This document shows positions 56,384 to 64,000 of a DNA stretch of 64,000 bases, piece after piece (positions within the stretch are counted from its first letter, which is position 1; each line of letters opens with the position of its first letter). The notes under the pieces are model-generated. The model had not been told where the DNA came from. It made no database searches and saw only the letters and a list, made by a program, of their open reading frames with translations. The DNA comes from CAJXQU01 sp965223825 (GTDB taxonomy: Bacteria > Pseudomonadota > Gammaproteobacteria > CAJXQU01): contig OZ245018.1 in assembly GCA_965223825.1 (NCBI GenBank), positions 1-64,000 of the forward strand, written 5' to 3'. The position numbers and the translations under genes were made by a program.

Positions 56384-56719
56384 ATGGACACTTTATTAGA
56401 TTTCTTCATTTCAAATGCACACGCCGCTGAACCATTAGCCGGTCCTGGTCTGGCGGAATTCCTGCCGATGATCTTATTATTTGTCGTGTTTTATTTCGTG
56501 CTAATCAGACCACAAATGAAACGCGCTAAAGAACACAAAGCATTGGTTGCCTCACTGACAAAAGGCGACGAAGTCGTCACTAATGGCGGAATTTTAGGCA
56601 AGATCACCGAAGTTGGTGAAAATTTTGTCCAACTTGAAGTGGCTGATAATACCCAAATTAAAGTACAACGCGGCTCTGTGGGTAGCGTTATGCCTAAAGG
56701 CACAGTGAAATCGCTCTAA
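56384..56719 (+). CDS. yajC: Preprotein translocase subunit YajC
   Basis: Small inner-membrane partner of SecDF (111 aa). One membrane helix (about 28-48, MILLFVVFYFVLIRPQMKRAK) is followed by the cytoplasmic KGDEVVTNGGILGKI domain. The position before secD is the conserved one. Confidence 0.96.
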   Translation: MDTLLDFFISNAHAAEPLAGPGLAEFLPMILLFVVFYFVLIRPQMKRAKEHKALVASLTKGDEVVTNGGILGKITEVGENFVQLEVADNTQIKVQRGSVGSVMPKGTVKSL

Positions 56720-56745
56720 TACTCTTGTTTTAAGGATTCATCCTC

Positions 56746-58602
56746 ATGAACCGTTATTCCATATGGAAATATATGTCGATCTTGATCGTCTTGTTGATCG
56801 GGGCGCTCTATGCGTTACCGAACTTGTACGGTGACGATCCGTCATTACAAATCACCGCATCACGCACCACCAGTATTGATGAAATAACCATCCTTAATAT
56901 TGATACCGCTCTGGAAGAAGCCGGCGTCCCTGTTAAAAAGATGGAAGAAATCGAGCGTGGTTTATTGTATCGCTTTGCTGATACTGAACTGCAATCCAAA
57001 GCTAAATCGGTCATCGATAAAGCACTTGGTTTTGACTACGTTATTGCGTTGACACTCGCACCTGCAACACCCGACTGGCTTCGCAACCTTGGCGGTCAAC
57101 CCATGTATCTCGGTCTCGATCTTCGTGGCGGTGTACACATATTGATGCAGGTGGATTCGGAAACGGTTCTAAAACAAGCGGATGAACGCTACATTTCTGA
57201 CCTGCGCACACGCATGCGTGAAGAAAAACTACGATACAAAACGCTCAGCCGCGCCGAAGAAGGCGGAATTTTGGTTCGCCTAAAAGATGAAGCAACCCGG
57301 GAAGCGCTGCATGACATTATCCGTAATGACTTCACTGAGCTGGAAGTCACAACAAGCGAGGAAGATGGCTTGTTTTTACTGCGAGGTGAGCAATCTGAAG
57401 TGGCGCTGCGTGAGACGCAACGTTTCGCTCTGCAGCAAAACATCACCACCTTGCGTAATCGCGTCAACGAATTAGGCGTTGCTGAGCCGGTCATTCAACA
57501 ACAGGGATTGGATCGTATCATCGTGCAATTACCGGGCGTACAAGATCCGGCTAAAGTCAAAGAAACTCTCGGTGCGACTGCAACGTTGGAATTTCGTATG
57601 GTTGATGAAGAAGGCGATGTGCAGCAAGCACTCAATGGCCGCGTTCCTTCCGCCTCCAAGTTATATAAATCCCGCGATGGCCGTGATTTTCTCCTCGACA
57701 AGAAAGTCATGCTCACTGGTGATCGCATTATTGACGCATCATCGGGCTTAGAACAACAAAGCGGATCACCCGCCGTATTCATCACTCTTGATGGCAAAGG
57801 TGCTCGCCAATTTAGCCGTGCTACACGTAATGAAATTGGTCATCTGCAAGCGGTCGTGTTCATTGAGTACAAAACTGAAACCGTCGAAGAAAACGGCGAA
57901 ATGGTGAAGAAAACCCGTAAAGTGGAAGAGATCATCAATGTCGCTACCATTCGTGATGAACTCGGAAAACGTTTTCAGATCAGTGGGTTGGATAGCACAG
58001 AAGAAGCACGTGATCTGGCGTTACTTCTTCGTGCCGGCGCACTATCTGCGCCGATCGAAATCATCGAAGAACGCACCATCGGCCCAAGCTTGGGTAAAGA
58101 CAATATCGATAAAGGTTTTATGTCGGTGAAAATCGGCTTCTTGCTGGTTCTGATCTTCATGGTCGTTTATTACAAAGTGTTCGGCCTGTTTGCGAATATC
58201 GCTCTTGCGGCGAATCTCGTCATGGTGGTTGCTTTGCTTTCCTTAATGCAAGCCACACTGACATTGCCAGGTATCGCCGGGATTGTCTTGACGATCGGTA
58301 TGGCTGTGGATGCGAATGTCTTGATATTCGAACGTATTCGCGAGGAAATCCGCAGCGGCAGTTCACCACAAGCAAGCATCTCCGCTGGTTACGATAAAGC
58401 ATTTTCAACCATTCTTGATGCGAATATCACCACACTGATCGCAGCGATCGTGTTATTCGCCTTAGGTACTGGCCCGATCAAAGGGTTTGCCGTCACCTTA
58501 TCCTTCGGCATCCTAACTTCCATGTTCACAGCCATCTGGGGCACCAGAGCGTTGGTTAATTTGACCTACGGCGGTAAACGCGGCGCTAAGCTGGCGATTT
58601 AG
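56746..58602 (+). CDS. secD: Protein translocase subunit SecD
   Basis: RND-family Sec accessory subunit that uses the proton-motive force to pull proteins out of the channel (618 aa). First membrane helix about 9-26, the LGLDLRGGVH motif near residue 123, the large periplasmic P1 region, then five membrane helices. The conserved GMAVDANVLIFERIREE stretch near residue 523 includes the functional Asp. Typical gammaproteobacterial length; 26 bases after yajC. Confidence 0.97.
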   Translation: MNRYSIWKYMSILIVLLIGALYALPNLYGDDPSLQITASRTTSIDEITILNIDTALEEAGVPVKKMEEIERGLLYRFADTELQSKAKSVIDKALGFDYVIALTLAPATPDWLRNLGGQPMYLGLDLRGGVHILMQVDSETVLKQADERYISDLRTRMREEKLRYKTLSRAEEGGILVRLKDEATREALHDIIRNDFTELEVTTSEEDGLFLLRGEQSEVALRETQRFALQQNITTLRNRVNELGVAEPVIQQQGLDRIIVQLPGVQDPAKVKETLGATATLEFRMVDEEGDVQQALNGRVPSASKLYKSRDGRDFLLDKKVMLTGDRIIDASSGLEQQSGSPAVFITLDGKGARQFSRATRNEIGHLQAVVFIEYKTETVEENGEMVKKTRKVEEIINVATIRDELGKRFQISGLDSTEEARDLALLLRAGALSAPIEIIEERTIGPSLGKDNIDKGFMSVKIGFLLVLIFMVVYYKVFGLFANIALAANLVMVVALLSLMQATLTLPGIAGIVLTIGMAVDANVLIFERIREEIRSGSSPQASISAGYDKAFSTILDANITTLIAAIVLFALGTGPIKGFAVTLSFGILTSMFTAIWGTRALVNLTYGGKRGAKLAI

Positions 58603-58623
58603 GACTGATACAGGATCATCATT

Positions 58624-59547
58624 ATGAAAATTTTCAAAAGTACACTTAATTACGACTTTATCAGTAAACGTAAACTCGCCTTTTCCTTGTCAGCTATCGT
58701 TATTCTGATCTGCTTGGTTTCAATCTTCACACGCGGGTTAAATCTTGGTGTCGATTTTACTGGCGGCACCCTAATTGAGATCGGCTACCAACAAGATGCA
58801 GACTTAAACCAAATCCGTAGCGCGCTCAGTAATTCAGAATTCAACGAAGCGGTTGTACAACATTTCGGCACGAATTCCGACGTGCTCATCCGTGTTGCAC
58901 CGAAAGAAGGACTCACTACCAATGATGTCAGTAATCGCGTTTTAGCCTTGCTGTCCGGTGCTGAACTGCGTCGCGTTGAATTTGTTGGACCGCAAGTGGG
59001 GGAAGAGTTAACAGAAGATGGCGGTATCGCCATGTTGATCGCACTTTTTTGCATTTTAATTTATGTCTCACTGCGATTTGAAAAGCGCTTTGCCTTGGGT
59101 GCCGTTGCCGCCTTGATCCATGACGTAATCATCGTCATTGGCTTCTTTTCCATTCTCGGTATTGAGTTTGACTTGCAAGTTCTGGCAGCGGTTCTCGCGG
59201 TCATTGGTTATTCATTGAATGACACGATCGTAATCTTTGACCGTATTCGTGAAAACTTCGTCACTATCCGCAAACGTACAACTGAAGAAGTGATGAATAT
59301 CTCGATCAACCAAACCATGTCACGGACAATCATTACGGGTCTGACAACGTTGCTCGTATTGATCGCGTTGTACATCTTTGGTGGCGAGTTGATCAAACCA
59401 TTCTCACTTGCGCTGATCGTCGGTATTGTCGTCGGTACTTATTCCTCAATTTATGTCGCAAGTACGGCTGCGCTTTCACTAGGTGTAAGCAAAGAAGACT
59501 TAATGCCGGTGGAAAAAGAAGGCGCGGATATAGATTCCACTCCATAA
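58624..59547 (+). CDS. secF: Protein translocase subunit SecF
   Basis: Partner of SecD (307 aa). The N-terminal GVDFTGGTLIEI, the periplasmic P4 domain and the conserved GYSLNDTIVIFDRIRENF near residue 200 are intact, with six membrane helices in total. Starts 21 bases after secD; last gene before a structured terminator region. Confidence 0.97.
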   Translation: MKIFKSTLNYDFISKRKLAFSLSAIVILICLVSIFTRGLNLGVDFTGGTLIEIGYQQDADLNQIRSALSNSEFNEAVVQHFGTNSDVLIRVAPKEGLTTNDVSNRVLALLSGAELRRVEFVGPQVGEELTEDGGIAMLIALFCILIYVSLRFEKRFALGAVAALIHDVIIVIGFFSILGIEFDLQVLAAVLAVIGYSLNDTIVIFDRIRENFVTIRKRTTEEVMNISINQTMSRTIITGLTTLLVLIALYIFGGELIKPFSLALIVGIVVGTYSSIYVASTAALSLGVSKEDLMPVEKEGADIDSTP

Positions 59548-59567
59548 TATCAGGACTATTCTTACTG

Positions 59568-59645
59568 CTCAGGGTTCAGCCTGAGTCGGGAATACCCCGC
59601 CGCCTGTATCTCAACAAACCCGCTTTTTAGCGGGTTTGTTTATTT
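59568..59645 (+). terminator. Triple-hairpin region with terminator after secF
   Basis: CTCAGG/CCTGAG (59568-59585) and CGGG/CCCG (59587-59599) precede a strong terminator (stem ACAAACCCGCT with AGCGGGTTTGT, 59614-59639, then T-rich). The first two hairpins are not needed for termination, so a structured 3' untranslated region or small RNA is possible. Confidence 0.7.
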
Positions 59646-59665
59646 CACTCATCGGAAATTAAAGC

Positions 59666-59708
59666 TTGACGGCTTTGGCCTAACTACGCTATGTTGCAAT
59701 GCAACATA
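59666..59708 (+). promoter_or_regulatory. Promoter overlapped by a 19-bp palindrome
   Basis: TTGACG (59666-59671) and TATGTT (59690-59695) are 18 bases apart. The -10 is the left arm of a perfect palindrome, TATGTTGCA-A-TGCAACATA (59690-59708). A repressor bound there would block the promoter of the small gene starting 20 bases later. Confidence 0.5.
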
Positions 59709-59727
59709 ATAGATTTATGCCAAAAAT

Positions 59728-59958
59728 ATGTCATTACAGAATAAGCAAAAACTGAATACAGATCTGCTTGAATCACATGATCAGGAGAGTCGTATCGCAC
59801 AGATGCTCAATCAGCATTACGGCGATGGTTTTGTTTATGTCTGCACAGCAAACCAACGCTCACTCTATCAAACAGCTAAAGAACGCGGTTTTTTAAGTTC
59901 AGATGGTTATTTAACAAAGGCAGGGCGATTACTACTCGCCCACTATGATTTGATGTAA
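59728..59958 (+). CDS. Hypothetical small protein (76 aa)
   Basis: Not recognised. It is charged and helical at the N-terminus, with a central strand-like VYVCTAN and a C-terminal GYLTKAGRLLLAHYDLM that resembles the wing and last helix of small DNA-binding folds. This resemblance is weak. It has its own promoter with overlapping palindrome, after the secF terminator; the sequence before the ATG is not a good ribosome site. The next gene is convergent. Autoregulation is inference only. Confidence 0.55.
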   Translation: MSLQNKQKLNTDLLESHDQESRIAQMLNQHYGDGFVYVCTANQRSLYQTAKERGFLSSDGYLTKAGRLLLAHYDLM

Positions 59959-59999
59959 TTGCCTGTTTAAGGGCGTTACAGCAAGTGATCGCGTTGGCT

Positions 60000-61679
60000 C
60001 TAACTCAGTTCGGCTAATATTTTATCGGCCACGCGAAAGGAATTCGCATAGATTGTCCAGGTATACGGCACACTGCCCCCGGTCGGCATAAAACTGCCAT
60101 CGGTTACGTACAAATTCTCAACCGTGTGCGCACGACAATCGGCATTCAGTACCGAGGTTTTCGGATCATCTCCAAACCGACAGCCACCTGCGACCAAATT
60201 TTGCGGTGGATAAGTCGAAATGTTCGTTCGAATATTTTGCCCACCCAATTGCTGCATCACTTCACGCGCACGTTGATCTAAAAACTCAGATGGCCGCATA
60301 TTCGCTGCATGATATCCAATACGCACCTTCGCGACAGGTGAACCCCATTTATCTTTCACTTTCTGATCAAGCGAGACAAAACAATCCTTATTCGGTAGCC
60401 AATCACAAAAAGTTTCAAACTTGAAATAACGCGCATCACTAAAATGAGACTTTATATGTTTTTTTAGATCTTCACCCCAAATCAAGCCTTCTTCGCCCCA
60501 TTTTTGATTATTTGCCATAGAGACCGGGTTTGGGTGGCTAAAGAGAAAATCAATCGTGCCGCCTTTGATGCGCTGCTGAGATTTCTCATCTTTGTAGGTA
60601 TACCAATCCTGAATTGCGCGATTCACAAATGGCCCACGTACTTGCAACGCTTCCGCATCCGTTTCACTCATTGACGCATACGGCATGTCACAAGTACCGG
60701 ATCCACCTGCTGAAAATAATAGATTTTTGCCGACTTGATCATACTGATTTGCCAGGCCATTCCGATGACGTATCCCCGTTGACGCTAGCAGCAAACGTGA
60801 AGTTTCGATCGCATGACAGGCAACAACATAAATCTTCGCATCGACTTTTTGCGCTTTATCGTTCGCATCGTAATAGTGAACGCGACTGATCTTGCCACTC
60901 AGATCACTGGCAAGTTTGTACACTTGTGAATGTGGTCGCACTTCGCAACGTCCCGTCGCGATCGCACGATTCAACAGCGCCGCGCGTGAACTGCCTTTTG
61001 CACCCGTCGCGCAGCCATAACTCCCGCAGTAATCCGAATAGGAACAGCCATTTCGTTTACCCACTTTCTTCGGCAAAATCGCACGTGGCACGGGCAGGGC
61101 GTGGTAGCCCAGTTGCTCACAGGCGTTATCGATCCAACTGGAAATGGGGTGTTCTTGTGTCGGCGGGTAAGGGAAATCCGCGGTCGAACGGGGTTCTTGT
61201 CCCGGGTGATCAACGACCCGGCCTGACACACCGACTTCTTTTTCAACTTTTGCGTAATATGGCTCAAGATCGTCATAACTGATCGGCCAATCCACAATAC
61301 TTGCACCTTTGATCGGACCAAATTCGGAAAGCTGTCGAAAATCCACCGGCTTTAAACGGTGAAAATAACCACTCATAAAATTCGATGCACCACCGACGCA
61401 ATTACCATTCCAAAAACTCCAACCGGATTTCGATGTCGGTTCTCCAGCCCACTTACCCTGCTTATTCCGTTCTTCGATCACATGTTGTTCGTCTTGCAAA
61501 TTCGGCGTGTAAGCACGTCGTAAACAACAAGCAAGCTCGTCTTTTTTAAAATCCTCTTCTTTAAACCACGGCCCTTTCTCTAAGACTAAAACCGTATAGC
61601 CCGCTTCCGCCAGCGTCAACGCAACGGGGCCGCCGCCCGCACCACTACCGACAATGCAAACGTCGTAGTCAGAATTCAT
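60000..61679 (-). CDS. GMC-family FAD dehydrogenase (gluconate dehydrogenase-like large subunit)
   Basis: Flavoprotein (559 aa from 61679). FAD-binding VGSGAGGGPVALTLAEAG begins at about residue 10; the GNCVGGASNFMSGYFHRL motif and the C-terminal GMC signature TDGSFMPTGGSVPYTWTIYA, with NSFRVAD, are present. A cysteine cluster CSYSDYCGSYGCATGAKGSS near residue 230 may hold an Fe-S centre, as in fructose and gluconate dehydrogenases. It lacks its own signal peptide and probably travels with the Tat-exported partner. ATG overlaps the partner stop (ATGA). Substrate unknown: sugar acid or polyol is likely. Confidence 0.88.
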   Translation of the reverse strand: MNSDYDVCIVGSGAGGGPVALTLAEAGYTVLVLEKGPWFKEEDFKKDELACCLRRAYTPNLQDEQHVIEERNKQGKWAGEPTSKSGWSFWNGNCVGGASNFMSGYFHRLKPVDFRQLSEFGPIKGASIVDWPISYDDLEPYYAKVEKEVGVSGRVVDHPGQEPRSTADFPYPPTQEHPISSWIDNACEQLGYHALPVPRAILPKKVGKRNGCSYSDYCGSYGCATGAKGSSRAALLNRAIATGRCEVRPHSQVYKLASDLSGKISRVHYYDANDKAQKVDAKIYVVACHAIETSRLLLASTGIRHRNGLANQYDQVGKNLLFSAGGSGTCDMPYASMSETDAEALQVRGPFVNRAIQDWYTYKDEKSQQRIKGGTIDFLFSHPNPVSMANNQKWGEEGLIWGEDLKKHIKSHFSDARYFKFETFCDWLPNKDCFVSLDQKVKDKWGSPVAKVRIGYHAANMRPSEFLDQRAREVMQQLGGQNIRTNISTYPPQNLVAGGCRFGDDPKTSVLNADCRAHTVENLYVTDGSFMPTGGSVPYTWTIYANSFRVADKILAELS

Positions 61680-62332
61680 AATTTTGAATACACCTTGTCT
61701 TCGGTTGGACGTGGGTAACCGACATGATGATCTAACCAACGCCAGCCGCTACCGTCTGGATTTCCACCATAAATGGGATCCGTTAATAAGGCTTCCAACG
61801 CGTAGTAGATCAACAATGATAACCATCTCTGCCCCACTGAACTTTGCTCGATCTGCCGCAGAACTTGCTCGCGCTGGATGTGATCAAGCGCGGAGAAACG
61901 GGCTTTTTGAGTGGTGATCGCCATATCATTTAGCCAATCCACCCCCTCGAGAAGTAATTTCTTTTCTTCATCCGGGACTCGTGGACTGGCTAATTCTTGT
62001 TTCAGATACGCCGCAGATCCAATAGATTTCGCACCGGGTGAATCCTCACTTGTCGGCAACAAATGTTCCTGAACTTCTGAAATCGTCCACCACGGATCAT
62101 CTCGCCACTCTGCCTTTTCTAAACGGGGTGCTGATGTCTTCGTTGTCGCTGCTTTGACTGGAATTGACGTGATCGTGAGTGCCGATAGCACGGCGGTGGT
62201 GCGGAGTAGAAACTGGCGTCGATCGATTTGCTGATCACGAAACGCCGAATATAAGTTTCGCAACGCGTCCTGAGCTTCTGGCTTGCCTTCGATGTCACCA
62301 ATCACATCGTGTTTTTCTCTTCGTGTACTCAT
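61676..62332 (-). CDS. Gluconate 2-dehydrogenase subunit 3-like protein with Tat signal
   Basis: Small subunit that escorts the GMC flavoprotein through the Tat pathway (218 aa). A twin-arginine motif DRRQFLL at about residues 37-43 is followed by a hydrophobic stretch ending near SIPVKA; the n-region is unusually long. The mature part carries the family's helix WWTISEVQEHLLPTSEDSPGA. It is coupled to the large subunit by a four-base overlap. The cytochrome c subunit of classical gluconate dehydrogenases is not found next to it. Confidence 0.85.
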   Translation of the reverse strand: MSTRREKHDVIGDIEGKPEAQDALRNLYSAFRDQQIDRRQFLLRTTAVLSALTITSIPVKAATTKTSAPRLEKAEWRDDPWWTISEVQEHLLPTSEDSPGAKSIGSAAYLKQELASPRVPDEEKKLLLEGVDWLNDMAITTQKARFSALDHIQREQVLRQIEQSSVGQRWLSLLIYYALEALLTDPIYGGNPDGSGWRWLDHHVGYPRPTEDKVYSKL

Positions 62333-62424
62333 GTTTATCTGATCAATTTATGCTGACGTTTTTCTCGTAGGTGCCTTAGTCTATCTGGATCAGCATCCTA
62401 TAAAATTCTCATATTCCCACAAAA

Positions 62425-62433
62425 TGGTATGCT
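62425..62433 (+). promoter_or_regulatory. Extended -10 element giving a leaderless transcript
   Basis: TGG followed by TATGCT ends seven bases before the ATG at 62441. It favours that ATG over the in-frame ATG at 62429, which lies inside the element. Confidence 0.5.
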
Positions 62434-62440
62434 ATTTCCC

Positions 62441-63079
62441 ATGAAAGTAAACATCGTTCCCGTTACGTCATTTGAACAAAACAGTTCCATCATAATGTGC
62501 GACAAAACCAAGCTCGCCGTCGTCGTTGATCCGGGCGGCGATCTTGATCGGATTCTGGCCGCCGCAGAAAAACTCGGCGCAAGGATTGATCAAATCTGGC
62601 TCACTCACGGTCATCTTGATCATGCCGGTGGAGCAGGTGAACTGGCTGAACAGTTGAAGATAGAGATTATTGGCCCGCACCGTGATGATCAGTTTTTACT
62701 CGACAGCTTTGATCTGCAGGCGACCATGTTTGGCTTCGCGCCTTGTCAGTCTTTTACACCGACAAAATGGTTGGAACACGGCGATCAGGTGTCCGTCGGT
62801 GAATTAGTCTTTGATGTCTTGCACTGCCCCGGCCACACACCAGGCCACGTAGTATTTGTCGACACCAATCGTCAACTCGCGACGGTTGGTGATGTACTTT
62901 TTAACGGCGGAATTGGCCGCAGTGATTTCCCACGCGGTGATCACGCCACACTATTAGCCTCCATTCGTGATCAGCTTTTAAGCTTGGATGACGCCGTGCA
63001 ATTCATCCCTGGTCACGGCCCAACCTCAACCATCGGACAAGAACGCCGCAGCAATCCTTATCTTCGTAGTATTGTTTAA
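62441..63079 (+). CDS. Metallo-beta-lactamase-fold hydrolase (glyoxalase II-like, YcbL type)
   Basis: Zinc hydrolase (212 aa from 62441). Metal-binding THGHLDHAGG is near residue 55, the second ligand His in CPGHTPGHV near 130, Asp in TVGDVLF near 150 and the last His in FIPGHGPTS near 190. Short single-domain glyoxalase II-like proteins of this type hydrolyse thioesters such as lactoylglutathione; the exact substrate is not established. The start is set by the promoter position. Monocistronic in appearance. Confidence 0.9.
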   Translation: MKVNIVPVTSFEQNSSIIMCDKTKLAVVVDPGGDLDRILAAAEKLGARIDQIWLTHGHLDHAGGAGELAEQLKIEIIGPHRDDQFLLDSFDLQATMFGFAPCQSFTPTKWLEHGDQVSVGELVFDVLHCPGHTPGHVVFVDTNRQLATVGDVLFNGGIGRSDFPRGDHATLLASIRDQLLSLDDAVQFIPGHGPTSTIGQERRSNPYLRSIV

Positions 63080-63149
63080 TTAGGTGGATTTAAGCCTTAT
63101 ATTAATTGCTGAGTATATTAAGGTTCTTTCTAACCTAACGGGTGTTTAG

Positions 63150-63383
63150 GCCATTTTTAACGCAGGCAAAACAGCACCAAAAATTTTAGAGCGTTACGGA
63201 AAAAGGGATTACAGTACGAAAACTGCTGATGTCTTTATCGCAACATTTCGCATCGATCAGAAACTTCCCCTTCTATTTTCGGATATGGACTTTAAAACCC
63301 TTCGTCAAATATCTCAGCTTAGCTGGCCGGTGATTTATGGCGTGGAAATTTCAAGTTTGATCGTGATTTGCTTCCCGGGCTAA
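63150..63383 (+). pseudogene. Decayed PIN-domain (VapC-like) toxin remnant
   Basis: An open frame without start codon runs from just after an in-frame TAG (63147) to TAA at 63381. Its middle reads KTADVFIATFRIDQKLPLLF followed by SDMDF, which matches the C-terminal half of VapC-type PIN nucleases (D-x-x-I-A ... L-L-x-x-D-x-D-F). The N-terminal half with the first acidic residues and any antitoxin partner are missing, and the family pattern is lost after FKTLRQ. It overlaps the 3' end of tcdA on the other strand. Confidence 0.55.
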
Positions 63384-64000
63384 ACGTTTTAAAACATACG
63401 CCACGGCGATCATGCCGAAGGTTGATGTCACGGTCATCACCGATCCAAATCCGCCCGCGCAGTTTAACCCCGTTGTACCGACACCCGGTTTCTGCGCGCA
63501 GACTTCACCGGATGCATGTGGGTAGACCAAATGTTCTACAGAATAGACACACGGGATATCGAAACGACGTTTTAGATTGCGAGAAAAACCATAATCGCTG
63601 CGCAATAATTTTCGTACTTTTGAAAGCAAGCCATCATGTTCTGTCATGCTCAAGTCGGTGGTTTTGATCAGACTCGGATCGGTTTGACCACCTGCGCCAC
63701 CTAATGTGATCAGTTTCAACTTATTTCGACGACAATAGGCAATGATCGCGGCTTTTGTGCGGAAGTTATCCGAACAATCAATAATAAAATCGTAACCTTT
63801 ATCCAATGTTTCGGCTAAGTTTTCTGGTGTGACAAAATCTTCGATCAGCTCGACTTTGCACGTCGGATTAATCAAATGAATACGGCTTTGCATTGCGTTA
63901 ATTTTAGGTTCGCCGAATGTGCCGGTGAGTGCATGGATTTGTCGATTTACATTTGATTCGGCAACATTATCAAGATCGATCAAGGTGATCCCACCGATCG
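63351..64000 (-). CDS. tcdA: tRNA threonylcarbamoyladenosine dehydratase (5' end outside window)
   Basis: ThiF/E1-like enzyme that cyclises t6A to ct6A at position 37 of ANN-decoding tRNAs (also called CsdL). The frame is open to the right edge; a TTG at 63983 is internal, since the upstream codons (IGGITLIDLD) continue the Rossmann strand. Motifs are the E1 signature NVNRQIHAL, DCSDNFRTKAAIIAYCRR, TLGGAGGQTDP and the C-terminal CAGGFGSVMTVTSTFG. About 216 residues of roughly 260-270 are present. Confidence 0.94.
   Translation of the reverse strand, partial: IGGITLIDLDNVAESNVNRQIHALTGTFGEPKINAMQSRIHLINPTCKVELIEDFVTPENLAETLDKGYDFIIDCSDNFRTKAAIIAYCRRNKLKLITLGGAGGQTDPSLIKTTDLSMTEHDGLLSKVRKLLRSDYGFSRNLKRRFDIPCVYSVEHLVYPHASGEVCAQKPGVGTTGLNCAGGFGSVMTVTSTFGMIAVAYVLKRLAREANHDQT

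Noticed and set aside
59568..59645. Riboswitch after secF
   Set aside because: The hairpins do not match any riboswitch consensus known to me, and the downstream gene has its own promoter, so only a terminator with extra structure is claimed.
1..64000. CRISPR arrays, insertion sequences, prophage
   Set aside because: No regularly spaced repeat series, transposase or integrase motifs, or phage structural genes were seen on reading through the window.

Overview
The window is ordinary chromosomal DNA of a gammaproteobacterium with about 50% G+C, densely packed with mostly short gaps. The order pilMNOPQ-aroK-aroB-damX, the queA-tgt-yajC-secD-secF string, Rsd/AlgQ, PcnB, RsmE and a Xi-class glutathionyl-hydroquinone reductase all fit that class. 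A closer placement (for example a Methylophaga-like or other Thiotrichales-like lineage) is only a guess. GATC is strongly over-represented: two hand-counted samples give about 14 per kb, against about 4 per kb expected.

Layout: (1) 1-4902, type IV pilus assembly and secretin operon, ending at a clear terminator. (2) 5050-9676, shikimate pathway genes aroK and aroB, a dGTPase-like hydrolase and a DamX-like ATPase/SPOR protein. (3) 9835-17797, promoter, glutamate synthase gltBD, hemE and a DUF368 lipid-carrier transporter. (4) 17861-23933, an AddAB-like helicase-nuclease pair on the minus strand. (5) 24019-29621, a small secreted protein, a membrane Ser/Thr kinase, anti-sigma factor Rsd, a TerB-like protein, bioA and rsmE. 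(6) 29675-32367, a membrane pyrophosphatase and a soluble pyrophosphatase, divergent, with a shared dyad between them. (7) 33207-37509, minus-strand string maf-rlmH-rsfS-nadD-proA-hemB. (8) 37694-45167, pcnB-folK, a giant DUF2339 membrane protein, panB-panC and a CinA N-domain protein. (9) 45176-47985, an extradiol-dioxygenase-like protein and glutathionyl-hydroquinone reductase, divergent from a LysR regulator. (10) 48021-53891, the accessory patch: tRNA-Leu(CAA), a single-chain type IIG restriction-modification enzyme, a Fic AMP-transferase behind a duplicated operator array, and two tandem Sel1-type lipoproteins. (11) 54167-59547, tRNA queuosine genes and the Sec auxiliary translocase. (12) 59728-64000, an orphan small ORF behind a palindromic promoter, a Tat-exported GMC dehydrogenase pair, a metallo-beta-lactamase-fold hydrolase, a decayed PIN-toxin remnant and tcdA.

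No CRISPR array, transposase, integrase or prophage was found. The most unusual signals are regulatory. They are the 71-bp duplicated dyad unit in front of fic; a recurrent extended -10 promoter (TG-N-TATNNT) that in three cases lies so close to the start codon that the mRNA should be leaderless; the dyad shared by the two pyrophosphatase promoters; and a palindrome over the -10 of an orphan 76-residue gene. All functions are inferred from sequence motifs and family knowledge; no database search was run.
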